Below are positions 33,267 through 42,290 of a stretch of DNA of 58,896 nt, in pieces (within the stretch, counting starts at the first letter, position 1; every line of letters begins with the position of its first letter). The notes below the pieces were generated by a model. It did no database searches and was not told the origin of the DNA. It was given only the letters and a program-made list of their open reading frames with translations. Source of the stretch: a bacterium (GTDB taxonomy: Bacteria > Vulcanimicrobiota > Vulcanimicrobiia > Vulcanimicrobiales > Vulcanimicrobiaceae); the NCBI GenBank assembly GCA_028869385.1, contig JAGWSR010000082.1, forward strand, positions 1 through 58,896. The letters are read 5' to 3'. The translations under genes and the position numbers were made by a program.

Positions 33267-34642
33267 AGATTCCCTTCGACGTCGCCGTTGCGGCGACGGG
33301 CGCCGCAGTCTTCGGCTTCGAGCGCGCGCCGTCGTATCTGCGCGTGGTCACCGACACGCGCGCGATCGAACCGGGCGATACATTTCTCGCGTTGCGCGGC
33401 GAGCGTTTCGACGGCCATCACTTCGTCGAAGAGGCGGTGGCGAAGGGCGCGGTCGCGGTCGTCATCGAGGATTCCGACGTTCGCCCGCCCTCGCGCACCG
33501 CGCTCGTGGTTGAGGACTGCTTGCGTGCGTACATGGCGCTCGCGGGCGCGTCGCGCGACCGCTTTCGCGGGCGCGTTCTCGGGATCACCGGCAGCGCGGG
33601 CAAGACGACGACGAAGGTCTTCGCCGCGCAGTTGCTCGCGCGGCGCTACGGCGACCGCGTACTTGCGTCGCCCGCGAACGAGAACAACGAGATCGGCGTG
33701 AGCAAGCTGCTGCTCGCGGCCGAAAACGATCGTCACGACGTGCTCGTGGTGGAGATGGGTGCGCGCCACTACGGCGACATCGCGGCGCTCGTCGAGGTGG
33801 CGAAGCCGCATATCGGCATCCTCACCAACGTGGGCGACGCGCACCTCGAGATCATGGGCTCGCGCGAGCGCCTCGAGGAGACGAAGTGGGGCCTCTTCGG
33901 CGGCGGCGCGCGCGCGATCCTCAACGCGAGCGACGCGGCCTCGATCCGTCGCGCGCCCGCGCTCGAGCGGCCGCCGCATTGGTTCTTCGCCGGTGAGAGC
34001 GACGCGAACGTGCCGACGCACCATCGCGTCACCGCGTTGCTCGGTTCCGCGCGGCTGCTCGAAATCGACGGCTCGCACGAGCGCGGCTACGCGATCGATG
34101 CGCGCGTGCCGGGCCTGCACAACCGGGCGAACCTCGCGGCCGCAATCGCGGCGGCGAGCGAGCTGGACGTTCGTCACGCAACGATCCTCGCGGCGATTCC
34201 GGAACTCACGCTCCCGCAGGGCCGCTACGAGCGCATCGCGCTTCCCGACGGGGTGACGCTGATTTACGATGCGTACAACGCGAACGCCGCGGGCATGATG
34301 GCCGCGCTCGACGCCTTCGCGCACGAACGCGCCGCGCGGCGGATCGCGCTGCTCGGCAGCATGGCCGAACTCGGCGAGCAGGCAGCCGACCTCCACGCGC
34401 AGGTCGGCGCTCACGCGGCTGCGACGAACGTCGATCTCATGCTCGTCGGCGGCGAGTTTGCAAGCGAGCTTGCGATGGGTGCCGTGCGCGCAGGGCTTTC
34501 CTCGGAGCGCATCGTGCCCTACGCGACGAATGCTCAAGCCGCGCAATGGGTCCGAGAGCACGCGCGCGCGGGTGACGTAGTGCTCCTCAAGGGATCGCGC
34601 AGATATCGTCTCGAGGAAATCGTTCAGGAGCTCAAAGCGTGA
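33263..34642 (+). CDS. murF: UDP-MurNAc-pentapeptide synthetase
   Basis: MurF attaches D-Ala-D-Ala to the tripeptide. The P-loop is GITGSAGKTTTK, followed by SPANENNEIGVSK, VVEMGARHYGDI and NVGDAHLEIMGS. The C-terminal domain has YDAYNANAAGM and ALLGSMAELGE. ATG at 33263 overlaps the murE stop by 4 bases, giving 459 residues. Its own last 4 bases overlap the CofE-like gene. Confidence 0.96.
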   Translation: MKIPFDVAVAATGAAVFGFERAPSYLRVVTDTRAIEPGDTFLALRGERFDGHHFVEEAVAKGAVAVVIEDSDVRPPSRTALVVEDCLRAYMALAGASRDRFRGRVLGITGSAGKTTTKVFAAQLLARRYGDRVLASPANENNEIGVSKLLLAAENDRHDVLVVEMGARHYGDIAALVEVAKPHIGILTNVGDAHLEIMGSRERLEETKWGLFGGGARAILNASDAASIRRAPALERPPHWFFAGESDANVPTHHRVTALLGSARLLEIDGSHERGYAIDARVPGLHNRANLAAAIAAASELDVRHATILAAIPELTLPQGRYERIALPDGVTLIYDAYNANAAGMMAALDAFAHERAARRIALLGSMAELGEQAADLHAQVGAHAAATNVDLMLVGGEFASELAMGAVRAGLSSERIVPYATNAQAAQWVREHARAGDVVLLKGSRRYRLEEIVQELKA

Positions 34643-35343
34643 CCCGCGCCCTCGCCGTCAACCGTCCCGACGTCCCCACCGGCGTGATTGCGATTCCGGT
34701 GCGCACGCGCTTGGTCCATCGCGACGACGATCTCGTCGCGCTCGTTGCCGACGCGGTGCGCGGCATCGCGCGTCCCGGCGACGTGCTCGCGATCTCCGAG
34801 ACCGCGGTCGCCATCGCGCAGGGTGAGTTCGTACCCGCCGAATTCGTGCGCCCGTCGCGCCTTGCGTACGCGCTCGCGCGCCGCGCGGGAGCGCTCGCGA
34901 CGATCAATCAACCCGAGTCGCTGCAGTTGGTGATCGATCAGGTGGGTCAGGCGAAGGTGCTCTATGCGGCGGTGATGCACGTGCTCGGGCGTCTGCGCGG
35001 CAAGCGCGGCGTTTTCTACGAGATCATGGGCGAAGCGATTACCGCGATCGACGGCTACACCGGCACGCTGCCGCCCTACGAGCGCGCGATCGTCTTCGCG
35101 CCGCGCGAGCCCGACGCGTTCTGCGAAGCGGTGCGCGCGCGCACGGGCGTGGATTGCACCGTCGTCGATGCGAACGATCTGGAGAAGGCGAAGGTGCTCG
35201 GTGCCTCGCGCTCGGTCGTGCGCGACGCGGTCGAACGCGCGTTGCTCGACAATCCGCACGGCAACTCCGACGAACAGACCCCGATCGTCGTGCTCAAGTG
35301 GCGGGGCGACGGCGCCAACCCGCTCGTGGAGCGCGCGGCATGA
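34639..35343 (+). CDS. CofE-like protein (F420-0:gamma-glutamyl ligase fold) inside the dcw operon
   Basis: A 234-residue protein starting with GTG that overlaps murF and mraY by 4 bases each. It resembles the CofE family, which adds L-glutamate through its gamma-carboxyl to coenzyme F420 with GTP: VLAISETAVAIAQGEFV near the N-terminus, QVGQAKVLYAAVMHVL, and KRGVFYEIMGEAITAIDGYTGTLPPYERAIVFAPREPD. This type is also found as a stand-alone homologue in bacteria that may not make F420. Its location among peptidoglycan-precursor genes suggests an amino-acid ligation or amide-forming step on a cell-wall precursor, or a linkage to undecaprenyl-type phosphate chemistry. The function is inferred from place alone. 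Confidence 0.8.
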   Translation: MTRALAVNRPDVPTGVIAIPVRTRLVHRDDDLVALVADAVRGIARPGDVLAISETAVAIAQGEFVPAEFVRPSRLAYALARRAGALATINQPESLQLVIDQVGQAKVLYAAVMHVLGRLRGKRGVFYEIMGEAITAIDGYTGTLPPYERAIVFAPREPDAFCEAVRARTGVDCTVVDANDLEKAKVLGASRSVVRDAVERALLDNPHGNSDEQTPIVVLKWRGDGANPLVERAA

Positions 35344-36299
35344 CGGGCGTTGCCGCGTTGTACCTCGCGGAGGGCTTGCTCGTGGCGCTCGTCGGCGGAG
35401 CGCTGCTCCTACCGCTGCTGCGCCGGCTGCAAATCAAACAGCACGCCTACGAAGACGCGCCGGAGACGCACCAGAAGAAGACCGGAACGCCGACGATGGG
35501 CGGCGTGCTCTTCGCGCTCGCGATGCTGCCGATGCTCGCCAATTGGGGCGTGCCGTTCGTCGGGCAACTCGTCGTGCTCGTCCTGCTCTGCGCGCTCGTC
35601 GGTTTCGTCGACGACATCCTCGGTATCACGCGCGGTCGCAACATGGGGCTGCGCGCGCGCACCAAGTATCTCGCGACCGCGCTCGCCGCGATCGTCTTCT
35701 TGCGCGGACTGACCGACTCGTACGGCATCTTTCCGCGCGACGTGATCTTTCACGCGGGGACCCTCGTCGTTACGGCACCGCATTGGCTCTGGCTGCTGCT
35801 CGGCATTCTCGCCGTGACGGGCGCGATTCACGCGGTCAACCTCACCGACGGACTCGACGGTCTCGCGACGGGAACGATGATTCCGCCGCTCGTCGTGCTC
35901 GCGGCGATCGGCTTCGCCATGCGGCTCTCGGCGCCGACCGAGGCCGCGCTGCTCGGCATCGGCGCATGTCTCGGCTTTCTGTTCTACAACCGACATCCGG
36001 CGAAGATGTTCATGGGCGACACCGGCTCGCTCGCCCTCGGCGCGCTGCTCTCGGGCATCGCCATCGTGGAAGGCGAGATGCTGCTGCTCGTGCTCATCGG
36101 CGGCGTCTTCGTGGCCGAGGCGCTCTCGGTGATTCTCCAAGTCTCTTACTTCAAAGCGACGGGCGGCAAGCGCATCTTCCGCATGAGCCCGTTGCACCAT
36201 CATTTCGAACTTGGCGGTATGCGCGAAACCTCGGTGACCTATCTGTTCTGGTCGGCATCGTGCGTGCTTGCGGCACTCGGAGCGGCGATCGTACGATGA
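35340..36299 (+). CDS. mraY: Phospho-MurNAc-pentapeptide translocase
   Basis: MraY makes lipid I from UDP-MurNAc-pentapeptide and undecaprenyl phosphate. The 319-residue, ten-span protein shows KKTGTPTMGGVLF, FVDDILG with the catalytic Asp pair, NLTDGLDGLA, FMGDTGSLALGA, and RMSPLHHHFELGGMRE. It is shorter at the N-terminus than the E. coli enzyme but complete. It overlaps the CofE-like gene and murD by 4 bases each. Confidence 0.97.
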   Translation: MTGVAALYLAEGLLVALVGGALLLPLLRRLQIKQHAYEDAPETHQKKTGTPTMGGVLFALAMLPMLANWGVPFVGQLVVLVLLCALVGFVDDILGITRGRNMGLRARTKYLATALAAIVFLRGLTDSYGIFPRDVIFHAGTLVVTAPHWLWLLLGILAVTGAIHAVNLTDGLDGLATGTMIPPLVVLAAIGFAMRLSAPTEAALLGIGACLGFLFYNRHPAKMFMGDTGSLALGALLSGIAIVEGEMLLLVLIGGVFVAEALSVILQVSYFKATGGKRIFRMSPLHHHFELGGMRETSVTYLFWSASCVLAALGAAIVR

Positions 36300-37696
36300 C
36301 CACCTTCACCTTCGACGCACATACGACCGCGCTCGTGATCGGTCTCGGCAAGAGCGGCCTCGCCGTGACCGAGGTGCTGCGCGCACGCGGCGCAACCGTC
36401 TATGCGACCGACGAGAAACCCCGTGCCGATCTCGCCGCGGCAATCGAAGCGGTCGAGGGCTTCGGCGCGCGCTTCGTCGCGCCCGACGAGATGCACGAGG
36501 TCATCGGCGCATTGAACTCGGCGATTCTCTCGCCCGGCGTACCGCTCAACTCGCCGGTCGTGCGCGCCGTACAGCAGCGCAACGTTCCCGTACTCGGCGA
36601 GATCGAGCTCGCGTTTCGTCTCTGCAAGGCGCCCGTGATCGCGGTCACCGGGACGAAGGGCAAGTCCACGACGACGGCGCTCATCGGACACGTGCTGCGC
36701 GCGTGCGGCCGCTCGGTGCACGTCGGCGGCAACATCGGCAATCCGCTCATCAAGGAGGTCCTCGACCTCACGCCCGATGATTGGGTGGTCGCCGAGGTAT
36801 CGTCGTTCCAACTCGAAACGATCCGTTCGTTCAAACCGCGCGTGTCGGTGATCCTCAACCTCGCACCGGATCACCTCGACCGTTACCATTCGATGGACGA
36901 GTATGCCGAAGCCAAGTTTCGCATCTTCGCCAATCAAGCGGGCAGCGACGTCTTCATCGGCAACCTCGACGATCCGCGCATCGCCGCACTCGATGTCGCG
37001 CGCGGCGAGCCGCGGATGCACGCTCGTCAGCTCTGGTTCACGCTCGGCGAACGCCACGACAGCGCGACGATCTATCTGCACGGTGACGCGATCGTGTACG
37101 CGCCGATCGCGGGCGACCCGCGGCCGATCGCGGTGCTGCACCGCGACGAGATTCCGCTCGCGGGCGAGCACAACGTGCAGAACGTCATGGCCGCGCTGCT
37201 CGCGGCGTTCGCGGTGGGGTGCGAGGCCGAACCGCTGCGCGCCGCGGTCGCGAGCTTTCGTCCGATGCCGCACCGCCTCGAGCCCGTCGCGGAGATCGGC
37301 GGCGTGCTCTACGTGGACGATTCCAAATCCACCAACCCCGGTTCGGTCGTCGCCGCGCTACACGCATACGAGCGCCCGATCGTGCTGATCGCCGGTGGCC
37401 GTTCCAAAGGCACGGATTTCGCGGAACTCGGCACGGCCTTGCGTTCGCGTGCGAAAGCGCTCGTGGCCATCGGCGAGGCGGCCGAAGAGATCGCGTCGCA
37501 CGCGGGCGAGGTGCACGTCGTGCGCGCCGAGTCGATGGACGACGCCGTCGCGCGTGCACGCGCGCTCGCGAGCCCCGGCGACGTGGTGCTGCTCTCACCC
37601 GGCTGCGCGTCGTTCGATATGTTCCGGTCGGCCGAAGATCGCGGCGAGCGCTTCGCCGCGGCGGTGCGCGCCTTGCGAGAGACGGCCGATGCGTAG
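36296..37696 (+). CDS. murD: UDP-MurNAc-L-alanine:D-glutamate ligase
   Basis: MurD adds D-glutamate to UDP-MurNAc-L-Ala. The N-terminal domain has LVIGLGKSGLAVTEVL, the ATP site VTGTKGKSTTTALIG, then GGNIGNPL, EVSSFQLETI and APDHLDRYHS. The C-terminal DDSKSTNPGSVVAAL binds substrate and Mg. It has 466 residues. The gene ends by overlapping the start of ftsW by 8 bases. Confidence 0.97.
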   Translation: MTTFTFDAHTTALVIGLGKSGLAVTEVLRARGATVYATDEKPRADLAAAIEAVEGFGARFVAPDEMHEVIGALNSAILSPGVPLNSPVVRAVQQRNVPVLGEIELAFRLCKAPVIAVTGTKGKSTTTALIGHVLRACGRSVHVGGNIGNPLIKEVLDLTPDDWVVAEVSSFQLETIRSFKPRVSVILNLAPDHLDRYHSMDEYAEAKFRIFANQAGSDVFIGNLDDPRIAALDVARGEPRMHARQLWFTLGERHDSATIYLHGDAIVYAPIAGDPRPIAVLHRDEIPLAGEHNVQNVMAALLAAFAVGCEAEPLRAAVASFRPMPHRLEPVAEIGGVLYVDDSKSTNPGSVVAALHAYERPIVLIAGGRSKGTDFAELGTALRSRAKALVAIGEAAEEIASHAGEVHVVRAESMDDAVARARALASPGDVVLLSPGCASFDMFRSAEDRGERFAAAVRALRETADA

Positions 37697-38852
37697 CGCC
37701 GCGCGCCTGGAGCGCGGCGCGTACGACGAGCGCGAGCGCGCGAGCCGGCGCGCGTTCGTCGCGACGCCGCCCGATACGTTCCTCTTCGCCGCGGTTGCCG
37801 CGCTCGTGGGCATCGGTCTCGTGATGATCTTCTCGGCGTCGAGCGCGACCGCGTACGCCGAGCACCACGACGTCGCGTTCTACGTGAAGCGTCAGTTCAT
37901 GTGGCTCGTGGTCGGACTCATCTGCGCCTACGGTGCGTATCGCATCGAGTATCAGAAGCTGCGCCGCGCCGCGCCGTATCTGCTCGCGGGTATCGTGCTC
38001 GCGCTCCTCGCGGTGCTCGTGCCGCACGTCGGCATCGACGTCAACGGCGCGCGTCGTTGGATCGGCGCGTCGTCGCTGAGCTTCCAACCGTCGGAATTCG
38101 CCAAGCTCGCGCTCGTGATCTATCTCTCGGCGATGCTGGCCTCACGCGGGGAGCGCATCACGTCGCTCACGAGCGGGCTCGTGCCGCTCTGCGTGCCGGT
38201 CTTTCTCTGCGCGCTCTTGGTCCTCAAAGAGCCCGACATGGGCACGGCGAGCCTCTACGTGATGGTCGCGTTCGCGATGTTCTTTGCGGCGGGAGCGCGC
38301 ATTCCGCACCTGCTCGCGATCTTTCTCTCGACCGTTCCGCTCGCGGCGATCTCCATCGTCGCGAGCCCGTACAAGCGCGCCCGCATCTTCGCCTTCCTCG
38401 ACCCGTGGAAGGATCCGCAGAACACCGGCTTTCACATCGTGCAGTCGCTGCTCGCGCTCGGTTCCGGCGGGCTCTTCGGCGTCGGGCTCGGGGCATCGCG
38501 CGCGAAGTATTTCTACCTCCCCGAACAGTACACCGACTTTATCTTTTCGGTGCTCGGCGAAGAGCTCGGACTGGTCGGAGCGGTCGTCGTCATCGTGCTC
38601 TTCGTCGTGCTCGCCTATCGCGCGGTGCGCATCGCGATGGCGGCGCCGGATCGTTTCGGATTCTTCCTCGCGGTCGGGTGCGCGTCGCTCATCGTCATTC
38701 AAGCGTTCATCAATATCGGCGTCGTCTCGTCGTCGTGGCCGGTGACGGGCGTTCCGCTGCCCTTCATCTCGTTCGGCGGAAGTTCGCTCATCGTCAACCT
38801 CGTCTCGGTGGCGCTGATCCTCAACGTCGGGCGTCACCGCAAAGTCGCGTGA
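37689..38852 (+). CDS. ftsW: Septal peptidoglycan glycosyltransferase FtsW
   Basis: A SEDS-family polymerase that extends glycan strands from lipid II together with FtsI. The 387-residue protein has about ten spans, a basic cytoplasmic N-terminus, GARRWIGASSLSFQPSEFAKLA, EPDMGTASL, the DPWKDPQNTGFH loop, and PFISFGGSSLIVNL near the end. The start ATG at 37689 overlaps murD. Confidence 0.95.
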   Translation: MRSAARLERGAYDERERASRRAFVATPPDTFLFAAVAALVGIGLVMIFSASSATAYAEHHDVAFYVKRQFMWLVVGLICAYGAYRIEYQKLRRAAPYLLAGIVLALLAVLVPHVGIDVNGARRWIGASSLSFQPSEFAKLALVIYLSAMLASRGERITSLTSGLVPLCVPVFLCALLVLKEPDMGTASLYVMVAFAMFFAAGARIPHLLAIFLSTVPLAAISIVASPYKRARIFAFLDPWKDPQNTGFHIVQSLLALGSGGLFGVGLGASRAKYFYLPEQYTDFIFSVLGEELGLVGAVVVIVLFVVLAYRAVRIAMAAPDRFGFFLAVGCASLIVIQAFINIGVVSSSWPVTGVPLPFISFGGSSLIVNLVSVALILNVGRHRKVA

Positions 38853-39952
38853 ACGTACTCTTCGCGGGCGGCGGGACCGGCGGTCATCTCTACCCCGCGA
38901 TCGCCATCGCCGACGCGCTTCGCGATCGTGCGAACGTGCTCTTCGTCGGCAGCGCGGATCGCATCGAGACCACGATCGTTCCCAAAGCCGGATACGCGCT
39001 CGCGACGGTCGCGAGCCGTCCGCTCACGCGTCGGCTCTCGTTCGAACTCGCGCGCACCGCGCTTGCGAACGCGCGCGGCACGCTGCAGGCGTTGCGCGTG
39101 GTGGCGCGCGCCAAGCCCGACATCGTGATCGCCACGGGCGGATACGTCTGCTTTCCGGTCGTCTTCGCGGCGCGCATCCTGCGCGCGCTCGGGCTCGTGC
39201 ACGCACCGATCGCGCTGCTCGAACCGAACGCGCAGCCCGGACTCACCAATCGCTTGCTGGCGCCGATGGTGGACGAGGTGTGGGGAGCATTCTCCGACGG
39301 CGACGCGCGCTTTGCCGGGAAGTACGTGCATGCGGGTATCCCGGTGCGCGCCGCGCTGCGCGCGTTGCCGACGCGCGAGGACGCGAAGGTACGCCTCGGC
39401 CTCGCCCCGACGCGCCGCACCCTGCTCGCCATGGGCGGAAGTCAGGGCGCGCGCTCGATCAACGATGCGCTCACCACGCTGCTGCGCGGCGCCGGGCTCC
39501 CCGAGGGCTGGCAACTCATCCACGTGACCGGCGAGCGCGAGTACGACCGCGTGCGGCGCGAGCTCGGCCGCGAGGAGGGCGCGGTGCGGCCCTACCTGGA
39601 CGACATGAGCGACGCCTACGCCGCCGCCGATTTGGTGCTCGCGCGCGCCGGGGCATCCACGCTCGGAGAGCTCGCCGCGACCGGCCGTCCGGCGATCCTC
39701 GTTCCCTATCCGCACGCCGCCGACGATCACCAGCGCGCCAACGCCGAGCGCGTCGCGCGGGCCGGGGCGGCCCTCGTGCTCGACGACCGCGATCTCGCCG
39801 CCGGCAAGCTCGGCCTCACGCTCGCCGAGGCGACGGCGCCGAGCCGCCTCGCCGCGCTCGAGGCCGCCGCGCAGCGACTGCGCGAAGCCGATCCCGTTGC
39901 GACTATTCTCGCCCGGATTGACGCGCTCGCGGCGCGAAGGAGCGCGGCGTAA
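38849..39952 (+). CDS. murG: UDP-GlcNAc transferase MurG
   Basis: MurG turns lipid I into lipid II at the inner face of the membrane. The 367-residue GT-B enzyme begins at GTG 38849 with NVLFAGGGTGGHLYPA; the middle has GGYVCFP and ALLEPNAQPGLTNRL, and the donor site is LAMGGSQGARSIN and VLARAGASTLGELAATG. It overlaps the ftsW stop by 4 bp and shares one base with the murC start (TAATG). Confidence 0.97.
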   Translation: MNVLFAGGGTGGHLYPAIAIADALRDRANVLFVGSADRIETTIVPKAGYALATVASRPLTRRLSFELARTALANARGTLQALRVVARAKPDIVIATGGYVCFPVVFAARILRALGLVHAPIALLEPNAQPGLTNRLLAPMVDEVWGAFSDGDARFAGKYVHAGIPVRAALRALPTREDAKVRLGLAPTRRTLLAMGGSQGARSINDALTTLLRGAGLPEGWQLIHVTGEREYDRVRRELGREEGAVRPYLDDMSDAYAAADLVLARAGASTLGELAATGRPAILVPYPHAADDHQRANAERVARAGAALVLDDRDLAAGKLGLTLAEATAPSRLAALEAAAQRLREADPVATILARIDALAARRSAA

Positions 39953-41328
39953 TGGAAGCACGGCCCACCTGGCACTTCGTCGGCATCGGCGGCATCGGCA
40001 TGAGCGCGATCGCGCGCGTGCTGCTCGCGCGCGGCGAACGCGTCAGCGGGTCGGACGTGCGTGAAACGCCGCTCGTCCTGCGCCTACGCGAGGAGGGTGC
40101 GAGCATCGCGATCGGGCACGACGCGGCGAACGTCGAGGGTGCGTCGACGGTGGTGGTGAGCTCCGCGATCGATCGACGCAATCCCGAGTATCTCGCCGCG
40201 CAGCGCGCGCACATTCCGCTCTTGCATCGCGGCGAGTTGCTTGCGCGCTTGATCGCGGAGCGCTCGGGCGTCGCCGTCTGCGGCACGCACGGCAAGACCA
40301 CGACGACGGCGATGGTGCACGCGGCGCTGCGCGCCGGCGGCGTGGACGCGAGCCTCGTGCTCGGCGGCATCGACGGCGCGCTCGGAACCAACGCGCACGA
40401 CGGCACGTCGCCGTGGTTCGTCACCGAAGCCGACGAGTCCGACGGGTCGTTCGCGCTGCTCGATCCGCGCATCGCGATCGTGACCAATATCGAGAACGAT
40501 CATCTCAAGAGCGACGACGAACTGCCGCAACTGGTGCGCGCGTTCGACGAATTTCTCTCGAAGCTCCCCGCGGACGGCGCGGCGATCGTCGGCGTCGACG
40601 ATCCGCTCGCCGCGTCCCTCGTCGAGCACGCGCGATCGGCGCGCACGGTAACGTTCGGATTCGGACCGCGCGCCGACGTGCGCGCGAGCGCGATTCGGCA
40701 GGAAGGGCTCGGCACGGCGTTCGACGTGATCGCCGGCGGCGTGTGTCTCGGAACGATCGAGCTCGGTCTTCCCGGCGCGATCAACGTGGCGAACGCGCTC
40801 GCGGCCATCGCCGTGGCGCGAGAACTCGAGATTCCATTCGCGCGCATCGCCGAAGGCATGCGCGCGTTTCGCGGGGTGCGGCGGCGCTTCGATATTCTGG
40901 CACGCGGCGAACGCATGGTGGTGGTCGACGATTACGCGCACCATCCGACCGCCGTGCGCGCTACGATCGCCGCGGCGCGCCAGTACCATCGCGGCCCCGT
41001 CGTCGTGGCCTTTCAACCGCATCGTTACTCGCGCACGGCGTATCTCGCGCGCGACTTCGCCGACGCGCTGCACGGCGCGGATCGCGTGTATCTCGCGCCC
41101 GTCTATGCGGCGTCGGAATCGCCGGTGCCCGGCGTGAGCGAACGTTCGATCGGCGAGCCGCTCGCCACGAGCGGCACGCGCGTCACCTACGTCGCGCGCG
41201 TGGAAGATCTCGAGGAACGCGTCTTCGACGAAGCGCCGCACGGGGCGCTCGTGCTCATGCTCGGAGCGGGCAACATCACCGACGTGGCCGCGCGTCTCGC
41301 GCGTCGAGTCGAAGCGATTCGCGTATGA
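39952..41328 (+). CDS. murC: UDP-MurNAc:L-alanine ligase
   Basis: MurC starts the stem peptide by adding L-alanine. The 458-residue protein has the N-terminal FVGIGGIGMSAIARVL, the ATP site VCGTHGKTTTTAMVH, EADESDGSFALL, NIENDHL, and in the C-terminal domain VVDDYAHHPTAVRATI. These are full family signatures. It overlaps murB by 4 bases. Confidence 0.97.
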   Translation: MEARPTWHFVGIGGIGMSAIARVLLARGERVSGSDVRETPLVLRLREEGASIAIGHDAANVEGASTVVVSSAIDRRNPEYLAAQRAHIPLLHRGELLARLIAERSGVAVCGTHGKTTTTAMVHAALRAGGVDASLVLGGIDGALGTNAHDGTSPWFVTEADESDGSFALLDPRIAIVTNIENDHLKSDDELPQLVRAFDEFLSKLPADGAAIVGVDDPLAASLVEHARSARTVTFGFGPRADVRASAIRQEGLGTAFDVIAGGVCLGTIELGLPGAINVANALAAIAVARELEIPFARIAEGMRAFRGVRRRFDILARGERMVVVDDYAHHPTAVRATIAAARQYHRGPVVVAFQPHRYSRTAYLARDFADALHGADRVYLAPVYAASESPVPGVSERSIGEPLATSGTRVTYVARVEDLEERVFDEAPHGALVLMLGAGNITDVAARLARRVEAIRV

Positions 41329-42290
41329 GCCTCACGACCGCGCAGGCGCTCGCGTCGCTGCTCGACGAGCACGATCGCGCGGCGCTGCGCGCGATCTTCG
41401 GCGAGCGCGCGCGGTTCGACGAGCCGCTCGGCTCGTACACCTCGTGGAAGATCGGCGGCCCGGCCGACGTCTTCGTCACCGTCGAGCGCGAGTCGGAGCT
41501 CGCCGCGTTGATGGCGCACTGCTTCGCGCGCTCGCTTCCGTGGTTCGTGCTCGGGAGCGGGAGCAACGTGCTCGTGGGCGACGGCGGCATGCGCGGCGTC
41601 GTGCTGCGCCTGGGCGGTGCGTTCGCCGAGGTGCACGCGCGCGCCGAAGTGACGCACGTCATCGTCGAAGCCGGCGCGTCGGCGGGCATGGCGGCGGTCA
41701 CGGCCAAGGCCGCGTCGCTCGGCGCGATCGGCATCGGTTCGCTCGCGGGGATTCCCGGCACGGTCGGCGGCTCGCTGCGCATGAACGCCGGAACCGACCG
41801 CGAGATAGGCGATTTCGTGCGCGAGGTATGGGTGCAGCGTCCGACCAAGCCCGAGCCGCACCCGGTCACGGTGCAATACTATTACCGGCACACGACGCTC
41901 GCTCGCGACGCGGTCGTGTCGCGCGTGACGCTCGCCTTCGAGCGAGGCGACCCCAAGGTCGTGCGCGAGGAGATGCAGGCGCGCCTGGTGCGGCGCAAGA
42001 GCACGCAGCCGATCGCGCTGCCGAACGCCGGTTCGTGTTTTCGCAATCCCGAGGGCGATAAGGCGGCGCGGCTGATCGAAGCGGTCGGCGCTAAGGGATG
42101 GCGGCACGGCGGCGCGGAAGTCTCCCCACTACACGCCAACTTCATCAACAACGTCGGCGGCGCGACCGCGGCGGACGTGGCCGGACTGCTCGCGCGCGTC
42201 CGACGCGCCGTGCACGATCGTTTCGGCGTCGAGTTGCAGTTGGAAGTGCATCTGGTCGGTGTCTTCACCGACGAAACGCATGCGGGATGA
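41325..42290 (+). CDS. murB: UDP-N-acetylenolpyruvoylglucosamine reductase
   Basis: A 321-residue FAD-dependent, NADPH-using enzyme that forms UDP-MurNAc. FAD-binding segments are YTSWKIGGPADVF and VLGSGSNVLVGDGG; IPGTVGGSLRMNAG and the catalytic Ser/Cys region LPNAGSCFRNPEGD are visible, and VSPLHANFINN with the catalytic Glu/Asn region ends the fold. The YYYRHTT loop marks type IIa-like enzymes. Confidence 0.96.
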   Translation: MSLTTAQALASLLDEHDRAALRAIFGERARFDEPLGSYTSWKIGGPADVFVTVERESELAALMAHCFARSLPWFVLGSGSNVLVGDGGMRGVVLRLGGAFAEVHARAEVTHVIVEAGASAGMAAVTAKAASLGAIGIGSLAGIPGTVGGSLRMNAGTDREIGDFVREVWVQRPTKPEPHPVTVQYYYRHTTLARDAVVSRVTLAFERGDPKVVREEMQARLVRRKSTQPIALPNAGSCFRNPEGDKAARLIEAVGAKGWRHGGAEVSPLHANFINNVGGATAADVAGLLARVRRAVHDRFGVELQLEVHLVGVFTDETHAG

